In this document: positions 7,081 through 13,488 of the stretch, one piece after another
Layout: every line of letters starts with the position of its first letter
Numbering within the stretch: position 1 is the stretch's first letter
NCBI GenBank assembly: GCA_036394995.1
Contig: DASWED010000054.1
Span: forward strand, 5,642-69,641
Origin: DASWED01 sp036394995
Lineage (GTDB): Bacteria > Actinomycetota > UBA4738 > JACQTL01
DNA length: 64,000 bases
Direction of reading: 5' to 3'
The notes under the pieces: generated by a model
Databases searched by the model: none
Told to the model about the DNA's origin: nothing
Seen by the model: the letters and a program-made list of their open reading frames with translations, nothing else
Position numbers and translations under genes: made by a program

Positions 7081-8301
7081 GTGGAACGGACGCTCTCGCC
7101 GGCCGAGCTCAGCGCCGAGACGGGCGCGCCCCTCGGGGACGTGGAGTGGCTGACTCGCATCGGCATCCTCGAGCCCTCGACGCCGGGGGAGTACACGTAC
7201 GGCGACGTGTTCCGGGTGAAGATGATCGAGTCACTGCTGGCGGCGGGGTTCACGCGGGAGCAGGTCGAGGCGGCGGTCGAGGGCGCCGGTCTGAACCTCC
7301 GGCACGTCGACCGCTACGTGTTCCGGGAGCCGGCCGAACGGTCCGGGCGGACGTTCGCGGAGTTCGCCTCCGGGCTCGGGCCGGACTCCGGACGGGTCCT
7401 CCCCGCCGTCTATCAGCTGTTCGGCCTGACGCCTCCGGATCCCGCGGCGCGTCTCCCCCGGGACGAGGAGGCCCTGCTCCGGGAGTTCGTCGAGGCGTGG
7501 AGCCCGGCCGGCGATGAGGACACCCCCCTCCGGGCCGCGCGGCTCGTGGGCGACGGGACCCGGACGGCGACGTTCGGATGGGCCGACCTCCTGTACGAAC
7601 AGATCGCCCGGCCCGCCCGCGAGCGATGGCTCCGCCGAGAGGTCGAGTCGTATCCGAAGGAGGCCACCGACGCCGTGGTGAACCTGTTCACGATGCTTCC
7701 GAGGCTCACCCGGTGGCTGATCCAGCGGCACATCGAGCAGGCCGTGACCTCGGGGATCGCCGACAACTTCGAGGAGGTGCTGGCGTCCCGAGGTCTCGGC
7801 CCCTCGCCCGAGCCGGCCGAACCCCCAGCGGTGCTGTTCGTCGACATCTCCGGGTTCACGAACGTCACGGAGCAGCGCGGCGACGATGTCGCGGTGGGCA
7901 TCGCCACGGCGCTCCAGCGCCGGGCCGAACAGGTCGCCGCCCGGCGCGGCGGCCGGATGGTGAAGCTCCTCGGCGACGGGGCGATGCTGCACTTCCGGGA
8001 CGCCGGCCCGGCCGTTCACGCGGCCGTCGAGCTGGTGCGAACGCTGCGCGAGGACCTCGGGCTGCCGGCCCACGCGGGCATCCACGCCGGACGGGTCATC
8101 GAACGGGACCGCGACCTGTTCGGCAGCACGGTGAACCTGGCGTCGCGCGTGTCCGGCGTGGCGGGCCCGGGGGACGTCCTGGTCACCGAGGCGGTCGTCC
8201 GGCTGGCCGACCTGGACCCCGCGACCGTCGAGGAGGTCGACCCGGTGGCGCTGAAGGGCGTCGGCGACCCCGTCCGCCTGTTCCGCGTCAGACCCGAGTG
8301 A
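7081..8301 (+). CDS. class III adenylate/guanylate cyclase with N-terminal MerR-like domain
   Basis: A 406-residue soluble protein. Residues about 3-65 resemble a MerR-type winged helix (LSPAELSAETGAPLGDVEWL, then YGDVFRVKMIESLLAAGFT). The middle 180 residues are helical. Residues about 248-404 are a class III nucleotidyl cyclase domain. Metal-binding Asp residues are in VLFVDISGFTNVTE (about D255) and KLLGDGAMLHF (about D299); the transition-state Asn/Arg pair is in FGSTVNLASRV. The domain should make cAMP from ATP, acting as a dimer. Start: GTG 7081, apparently leaderless (TAGAAT at 7067). A MerR-cyclase fusion suggests ligand or pH control of cyclase activity, or DNA tethering; this is inference. 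Confidence 0.85.
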   Translation: MERTLSPAELSAETGAPLGDVEWLTRIGILEPSTPGEYTYGDVFRVKMIESLLAAGFTREQVEAAVEGAGLNLRHVDRYVFREPAERSGRTFAEFASGLGPDSGRVLPAVYQLFGLTPPDPAARLPRDEEALLREFVEAWSPAGDEDTPLRAARLVGDGTRTATFGWADLLYEQIARPARERWLRREVESYPKEATDAVVNLFTMLPRLTRWLIQRHIEQAVTSGIADNFEEVLASRGLGPSPEPAEPPAVLFVDISGFTNVTEQRGDDVAVGIATALQRRAEQVAARRGGRMVKLLGDGAMLHFRDAGPAVHAAVELVRTLREDLGLPAHAGIHAGRVIERDRDLFGSTVNLASRVSGVAGPGDVLVTEAVVRLADLDPATVEEVDPVALKGVGDPVRLFRVRPE

Positions 8302-8327
8302 ACCTGCATCGAGGAAGGAGCATGACG

Positions 8328-8516
8328 ATGGCCATCGAGCATCACCTCGCGCCGGAGGGGATGGCGCCGGGCAACGGGTACAGCCACGCCGTGGCGGGGA
8401 CCGGCCGGCTGGTGGCGATCGCCGGGCAGGTGGCCATCACGCGAGCGATCGGACCTCGCCCGCCTCTCATCGATCTCACAGCGAACGGCCAGTCGACTCC
8501 CATCATTCGCTGGTGA
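8328..8516 (+). pseudogene. RidA/YjgF-family gene fragment (5' end only)
   Basis: The first 36 residues (HHLAPEGMAPGNGYSHAVAG, GRLVAIAGQVA) match the N-terminus of RidA-family enamine/imine deaminases, whose normal length is about 125-135. After GQVA the frame reads ITRAIGPRPPLIDLTANGQS and stops at residue 62, with no RidA character and none of the downstream Arg/Glu active-site region. The 3' two thirds are therefore deleted at about 8440. AAGGAG (8315-8320) is correctly spaced for ATG 8328, so the 5' end is intact. The gene follows the cyclase stop by 26 bases. The next gene is also damaged, pointing to a deletion-prone or misassembled stretch. Confidence 0.6.
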
Positions 8517-8576
8517 CATGTGCTCGGTGCCCGGATCCTCGGGCGAGGCCGACGAAAGTGGGGAGAGTCAGTGGGC

Positions 8577-9166
8577 ATGTGGCGGCGGATGGCTCGGTGG
8601 CAGAGGTGGGTGGCCGGTGGCGTGGTCGCGCTGGTCGTCCTGGCGGTGGCGGGGCCGTTCGTGTACATCCACTTCATCGAGGGGAAGTCGGCTACCGCGT
8701 GAAGGAGCTGCTGTTCGGCCAGAGCAACGTGGCGGTGGGCCGGACCGGCCGGATCACCGGCACCATGACCGTGGACGGCGGTGCGATCACCGCCGGGACC
8801 TTCACCGTGGACACGACCTCGGTGTCGAGCGACGAGAGCCGGCGTGACGACCAGCTCGACGGACGGATCATGGAGACGGCCACGTATCCCACCGCCACGT
8901 TCGAGTTCACCGAGCCGCTCTCCTTCGGCTCGGTGCCCACCGCCGGCACGGAGAAGTTCCGGGCAACCGGGGAGCTGACCCTGCACGGGGTGACCCGCAG
9001 CGTGACCTTCGACGTCACCGGGCGGTACATGGGTTCGGAGATCCAGGTGGCGGGGTCCATCCCGGTCACGTTCGCCGAGTGGAGCATCCCGAACCCGAGC
9101 TTCGGGCCCGTGTCGACCGAGGACAACGGGACGGTCGAGTTCTCGCTGGTCTTCGAGCACGCGTGA
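8577..9166 (+). pseudogene. YceI-family protein gene with internal deletion and frameshift
   Basis: The 5' part encodes a membrane anchor (RWVAGGVVALVVLAVAGPFV, then YIHFIEG) and stops in frame at 8702. In another frame VGYRVKELLFGQSNVAVG starts a nearly complete YceI lipocalin-like domain, ending at 9166 (TGELTLHGVTRSVTFDVTGR; FAEWSIPNPSFGP). In anchored YceI proteins a linker of tens of residues normally sits between the two; here it is missing and the frame is lost at about 8690. YceI proteins are periplasmic or extracellular isoprenoid-binding proteins. The start is ATG 8577 or GTG 8571 after GGGGAG (8560-8565). Decay or an assembly collapse could explain this. Confidence 0.65.
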
Positions 9167-9175
9167 GACCCGGGA

Positions 9176-9208
9176 TCTCCCCGTACGCCGGCGCCCGGTT
9201 CGGGGAGA
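9176..9208 (+). terminator. hairpin after the YceI gene
   Basis: TCTCCCCG (9176-9183) pairs with CGGGGAGA (9201-9208) around a 17-base GC-rich loop, ten bases after the YceI stop. There is no T-run, so it is a weak intrinsic terminator or an mRNA-end stabiliser. Confidence 0.35.
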
Positions 9209-9304
9209 AGAGCGGCGAAGAGCTCCCGACCGACCCTGCCTTTACAAGCAGCGGCCGGTCCCCGTAGGCTCCGCCGCCGGGGGGACCGGCGCGAGCGGGA
9301 GGCC

Positions 9305-10084
9305 ATGGGAGCGAGCGATACCCCGGGCGGCGAGGAGCGGGAACCGGCGCCCGGGACGATCGAACCCGAAGCGAAGGAACACGGAGCGATCGAACCCGGA
9401 GCGGCATCGGGTGGTTCGCCGCCCGGCCCGTCGCCGAAGTTCCAGCTCATCGTGGCGCTGCTCATCGTGGTGGCGTCCCTGTCGGGCGCGGGGGTGGCGT
9501 GGTCGGCGTCGGTGACGTCCACCCGGGCATCCGATCTGGACCAGATCGCCCAGCAGGAGTTCCTGGAGCGCGAGCGGATCCTCACCAGCGGGCGCTCGGA
9601 CGTGGGCGAGGAGCTCCGCCGGGTGGGGACGTTCCAGCAGGAGCTCGAGGCCCAGCGGTTCTTCTCCCAGCAGGCCCAGGCGCTCGCCGACCGGTACCCG
9701 GCCCTGGCCGCCCAGCTGGCCGCGGAGGCCCAGGGGCAGGCTTCGCTGGCCCGCAACACCGGGGCCCTGTTCTTCGCGACGTTCCCCCAGGTGACCCCCG
9801 ACGGGACGGTCACCTACGACCGCGACCAGGCCCTCAACAACCTGCTCAGCCAGTACGTCGTGTACCAGCAGCTGCACCCCGAGGCCATCCAGGCCGACGC
9901 CGCCGAGGCCCACACGAAGGCCGGGCGGACGGTCGGGGTGGGCATCGTGCTGGTGGCCGCGCTGTTCTTCCTGACCCTGGCCCAGGTCGCCCGGAGGCGG
10001 AGCCGCCACGCGTTCTTCGTGGCCGGGACCGCCGTGCTGATCGCCGGGCTCGTGCTGTGGGCGGTGGTCGCCCTGGGGTCCTAG
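9305..10084 (+). CDS. membrane protein of unknown function (first of a related pair)
   Basis: A 259-residue protein. A Gly/Pro/Glu-rich cytoplasmic tail of about 45 residues precedes TM1 (FQLIVALLIVVASLSGAGVA). A loop of about 145 residues rich in Gln, Ala and Leu (ASDLDQIAQQEFLERERI; RFFSQQAQALADRYPALAAQ) looks helical and faces outside. TM2 (VGVGIVLVAALFFLTLAQVA) and TM3 (FVAGTAVLIAGLVLWAVVAL) close the protein. No known domain is recognised. It is followed after six bases by a larger protein with the same order (TM, Gln-rich helical loop, two TMs), so the two probably arose by duplication and act together. No catalytic motif is visible. Confidence 0.75.
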   Translation: MGASDTPGGEEREPAPGTIEPEAKEHGAIEPGAASGGSPPGPSPKFQLIVALLIVVASLSGAGVAWSASVTSTRASDLDQIAQQEFLERERILTSGRSDVGEELRRVGTFQQELEAQRFFSQQAQALADRYPALAAQLAAEAQGQASLARNTGALFFATFPQVTPDGTVTYDRDQALNNLLSQYVVYQQLHPEAIQADAAEAHTKAGRTVGVGIVLVAALFFLTLAQVARRRSRHAFFVAGTAVLIAGLVLWAVVALGS

Positions 10085-10090
10085 GCCGCC

Positions 10091-12307
10091 ATGGACGACG
10101 AACGCGGGACCGAGTCCGGCGGGGAGGGCGCGTCGGGGACCACGGCGGAGACCGCCACCGCCCAGCAGCAGCATCCCCTGTCGCGGGCGATCACCGTGGC
10201 CATCGTGCTGGTCTCCCTGGCCATCGCGGCAGTCGGGTACCTCCAGGTCCAGGCCTCGCGCAAGAGCAGCGACGCGGGGCAGGAGGCCCAGCGCCTGGCC
10301 ACACTCACGATGTCCACCCAGCTGAAGTCCCAGGGGGACGCGCAGGTCGACTACGAGCTGTTCCTCCAGTCCCAGGACCAGCGGGGCCGGGCCGGCAACG
10401 CGCTCCAGCAGAGCCTCTTCGTCAGGGGGGAGGCGGAGCAGGCCTACCGAGTGGAGCAGCAGCTGTGGGAGACCCTCGCCGCGCGGACCCAGGCCCTCAC
10501 ACCGCTCGCCTCGAACAGCCAGGACGGGCCCCAGAACGACCCCGACTTCCCGAGGCACTTCTTCGCCCGGTCCACGCAGGGGGCCCTGGAGCAGCAGGCC
10601 CTGGAGGACGCGGCGAACGCCACGAACTCCGGGTGGGAGTCCCTGGCCGCGCGGTACACCGCCATCCTCACGCTGTTCGCCGTGGCCCTGTACCTCCTGG
10701 GCTTCTCGCTGGCCCTGCCCGACCGGGTCCTCCGGCTGTTCGGGGCGATCGGCGCGTTCCTGCTGGTGGTGGGCGTGGGGTGGGCGATCCAGGTGACGCT
10801 CTCCGCTCCCTCCACGATCCCGGCGGAGGCCGCGACCGAGTACGCCCAGGGGGAGGTGGCCCTGGAGACCGCGACCGACGCGCCGAGCTCCCAGGTCGCG
10901 GTGGACCACTTCAGCCGGGCCATCGACCTCTGGCCGGGGTTCTCCCGCGCCTACCTGGGCCGCGCGAATGCCACGCTGTTCGGCAGCGCGTCGCAGGTGG
11001 AGGCCACCCTCATCCCGCCCGAGGCCCTGGAGCGCGTGCTGTCCGACCTGTCCAGGGCCCAGAGCCAGGGGTTCGACAACGCGCTCCTCCTCGAGCAGCT
11101 GGGGGGGACGGACTTCTCGCTGGGGCTCCACGGGCAGCCCGACCGGTTCGACGCGGCCATCGACGACGCCCGGGCGGCCATCGAGATCGTGCCCGACGAC
11201 CCGGTGCCCCGGTTCACCCTGGCCGTCTCGCTCCTGGCCCAGGGCGACGCCGACGGCGCCGCCACCGCCTACGCCGACGCGATGGCGAGGGTCCTGTACC
11301 TCCAGGGGGACCCGTCGCAGCCCCGGAACTCGCCGCCGTTCGAGCAGCCGTGGGTGTCCGGGGCCCTCAGCGACCTCGAGGCTCTCCTGGCCGCGAAGCC
11401 GGACGCCGCCGCCGACATGAACCGGTTCAAGGAGTACGTGGTCGCCTCGTTCGCCGCCGGCCAGCCCGCCGGGCCGAGCGGCGACGCATCGTTCACCGGC
11501 GTCCAGGCCCAGCTCACGCCCACCACGCTGTTCTGGCTCACCGGCGGGAACACCGGGTACGACCCGAACAGCCAGACCCTCTCCGCCGAGTGGTACTTCC
11601 GGCAGTCCGGCTCGGCGTGGGTGGCCATGCCGGAGGTGTCCGGGGTGGTGGATCCCCGAGTGGAGACCACGGCGCCGCAGTACTCGGGGCGGAACCTCGT
11701 GAGCTCGTCGATCCCGGCCCGGTGCCTGAAGACCGAGCAGTACCGCGTGGAGCTGTACGTGAACGGCCACCTGGCCGGCCAGGCCGAGACCCAGGCCCAG
11801 TTCGGGGCGCTCGTGCCGTTCACCGATCGTTCGGTGAACCTCGAGGTGTGCCACCCGGCCGACTGGACGCTCGCCGACTCCACGCTCCCCGGCTTCCGCG
11901 ACGCGCTCCACAACGCCGACGGCACCCAGGGCGTGGTCCTGTTCCGCTACAACCTCACGACGCTCCCGGCGAACCTCCAGCAGCTCGACCCGTCGGTCCT
12001 CACCGACCGGCTGCTCTCGGCGACGGTCCGGTCGAATCCGGACCTGTTCCCCGCCCAGGCGTCACCCGCCGGCGACGCCACGCACCAGAGCTTCCAGGGC
12101 CTCGAGGGGTCCACGGAGCGGCTGTTCGCGTACGACGGCGGCGTGGCCGAGGGCCAGGCCGGCATCGACGCCAAGGACCAGGCGGTGTTCGTGACGTTCG
12201 TGTACGGGCCCCAGGAGGCGTTCAACGCGCCGGGCGCCGCGCAGGGCGGCCTGGTCAGCGTGCTCCAGTCGATCAGCGAGTACCGCCCCGGCGGCTCGTC
12301 GTTCTAG
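10091..12307 (+). CDS. membrane-anchored TPR protein of unknown function (second of the pair)
   Basis: A 738-residue protein. The N-terminal 240 residues repeat the plan of its upstream neighbour: charged tail, TM1 (AITVAIVLVSLAIAAVGYLQ), a Gln-rich extracytoplasmic helical region (SQDQRGRAGNALQQSLFVRG), then TM2 and TM3 (about residues 189-238). A long exported part follows: TPR-like repeats (about 255-440; VDHFSRAIDLWPGFSRAYLG, AIEIVPDDPVPRFTLAVSLL) and a beta-rich region with paired Cys (ARCLKTEQYRVELYVNGHLA; NLEVCHPADW) that may bind a ligand or the wall. The function is unknown. It starts six bases after the upstream stop, so an operon is near certain. No signal peptidase site is seen. 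Confidence 0.75.
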   Translation: MDDERGTESGGEGASGTTAETATAQQQHPLSRAITVAIVLVSLAIAAVGYLQVQASRKSSDAGQEAQRLATLTMSTQLKSQGDAQVDYELFLQSQDQRGRAGNALQQSLFVRGEAEQAYRVEQQLWETLAARTQALTPLASNSQDGPQNDPDFPRHFFARSTQGALEQQALEDAANATNSGWESLAARYTAILTLFAVALYLLGFSLALPDRVLRLFGAIGAFLLVVGVGWAIQVTLSAPSTIPAEAATEYAQGEVALETATDAPSSQVAVDHFSRAIDLWPGFSRAYLGRANATLFGSASQVEATLIPPEALERVLSDLSRAQSQGFDNALLLEQLGGTDFSLGLHGQPDRFDAAIDDARAAIEIVPDDPVPRFTLAVSLLAQGDADGAATAYADAMARVLYLQGDPSQPRNSPPFEQPWVSGALSDLEALLAAKPDAAADMNRFKEYVVASFAAGQPAGPSGDASFTGVQAQLTPTTLFWLTGGNTGYDPNSQTLSAEWYFRQSGSAWVAMPEVSGVVDPRVETTAPQYSGRNLVSSSIPARCLKTEQYRVELYVNGHLAGQAETQAQFGALVPFTDRSVNLEVCHPADWTLADSTLPGFRDALHNADGTQGVVLFRYNLTTLPANLQQLDPSVLTDRLLSATVRSNPDLFPAQASPAGDATHQSFQGLEGSTERLFAYDGGVAEGQAGIDAKDQAVFVTFVYGPQEAFNAPGAAQGGLVSVLQSISEYRPGGSSF

Positions 12308-12339
12308 GCTGAAGCACGCATCAAGGGGCCCGGCGGAAC

Positions 12340-12816
12340 ATGGATGAGGGAAGATGGGGTCGGCGGGTTCTTGTTGGCGTCGGCGGGCTGGTCGTGGCGA
12401 CGGCACTCTTCGCGGCGGGTCGTATCTCGGTCGATACGACAGAGCCCGCGTTGCAATCCGCGCCTCCAACACACAGTTCCCTTTCCGTCGCGAGTCCGTC
12501 TCCATCTGTTTCTCCCCCCGGTAAGTCCTCGGAGGAGGGGGTGTGGATGAACCTCGGGGGCAAGGTGGTGTCCGCTGGCGATACCTCAGTCGTCATCGAT
12601 ATCAATCGGCCCGCGGATCCCGTTGGCCGATACCTGGTCACGATCAGGAATGTCCAGTGGGGTTCGAGGTCGCTCCACCCTCCAAGCCTGCCCCCGAGCA
12701 TCGGAACGAGCGTGTGCGCGACCATCTTCGTAACTCCAGCGGAGCTCGAGGCACGGGAGTTCGACTTCGGCAAGGTCTTCTTCGGAGAGTGCACGATGCA
12801 TCTCGTGCCTGCGTAG
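12340..12816 (+). CDS. small membrane-anchored exported protein, unknown
   Basis: A 158-residue protein with an N-terminal signal-anchor (RVLVGVGGLVVATALFAAG), a Ser/Pro/Thr-rich linker (SLSVASPSPSVSPPGKSSEE) and a C-terminal domain of about 90 residues. That domain starts WMNLGGKVVSAGDTSVVIDI and has two Cys (SVCATIF and GECTM) that could form a disulfide. Codon use is less GC-biased than neighbours (for example aacacacagttcc, gtatctcggtc), which suggests recent transfer or weak selection. No family is recognised. It lies 32 bases after the membrane-TPR gene and faces the lipoprotein gene at 12867 convergently. Confidence 0.6.
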   Translation: MDEGRWGRRVLVGVGGLVVATALFAAGRISVDTTEPALQSAPPTHSSLSVASPSPSVSPPGKSSEEGVWMNLGGKVVSAGDTSVVIDINRPADPVGRYLVTIRNVQWGSRSLHPPSLPPSIGTSVCATIFVTPAELEAREFDFGKVFFGECTMHLVPA

Positions 12817-12824
12817 CAACGAAC

Positions 12825-12853
12825 GCGAGCGCCGCAAGCGTCGCGACGCTCGC
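12825..12853. terminator. hairpin between convergent genes
   Basis: GCGAGCG (12825-12831) pairs with CGCTCGC (12847-12853), lying eight bases after one stop and fourteen before the other, so it could serve both strands. No U-tract follows on either side. Confidence 0.35.
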
Positions 12854-12866
12854 TGTGTGCTCAGCG

Positions 12867-13229
12867 TCAGAAGTCCGGCGGCTCCGTGATGTTGCAGTAC
12901 TTGTGGTCGAACGCGTTCGAGAGCCGGACGAACTTGTTGTAGAGCCGGGTGAACTTCAGCGACTTCGGCTTGGCCTTCGACGAGGCCTCGAACGCGTCGG
13001 TGACCCGCTTGGCCAGGGCCCCCTGGTCGCCGGTGAGGCTCTCGGCGGACTGGCGCATCTCGTCGACGTGCTGCGCCACCACCTGCGGGTACTGGGCGGG
13101 GTCGGCGTCGCCCACCGCGAGCCGCGCCTTGTCGCTCACGCCGCAGAAGCCGGGGACCTGGGAGCCCGAGCCCGAGCACCCGGCCAGCAGCGCGGCCACG
13201 ACCGCCGCCACGAACAGGGACCGAGCCAT
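12867..13229 (-). CDS. small lipoprotein, unknown
   Basis: A 120-residue predicted lipoprotein. The signal peptide RSLFVAAVVAALLAGC ends in a lipobox LLAGC at about residue 17. The mature protein is mostly helical (YPQVVAQHVDEMRQSAESLT; LAKRVTDAFEASSKAKPKSL) and keeps two further Cys (PGFCGV, HKYCNI) that could pair. Small helical lipoproteins of this size are common in actinobacteria without assigned function. The ATG at 13229 is chosen; a GTG immediately upstream is possible. No clear Shine-Dalgarno sequence is seen. Confidence 0.65.
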   Translation of the reverse strand: MARSLFVAAVVAALLAGCSGSGSQVPGFCGVSDKARLAVGDADPAQYPQVVAQHVDEMRQSAESLTGDQGALAKRVTDAFEASSKAKPKSLKFTRLYNKFVRLSNAFDHKYCNITEPPDF

Positions 13230-13488
13230 CACGCGCGAAGCGTACTCCGAGCGATCCGAGCCGTGGTCGGGTTCGGCTGCTCACGGCTCCCCGACCGGCC
13301 CGGCCGGCAGTTCGGCGAGCTGGCGGAGCCCGGTCGCGGGCCGCGGGGAAACGTCGTGCGCACCGGAACGGGACACGGGTGGCCCGATGGGCATGCGAAT
13401 CCGCCTGCCCGGTTTGCTTGAGCGCCACGAGCCCGCCGGGGGTAGCCTTGCCCGCCAATTCCGGCGGTGTTGGGGAGGAGGAACTCGA

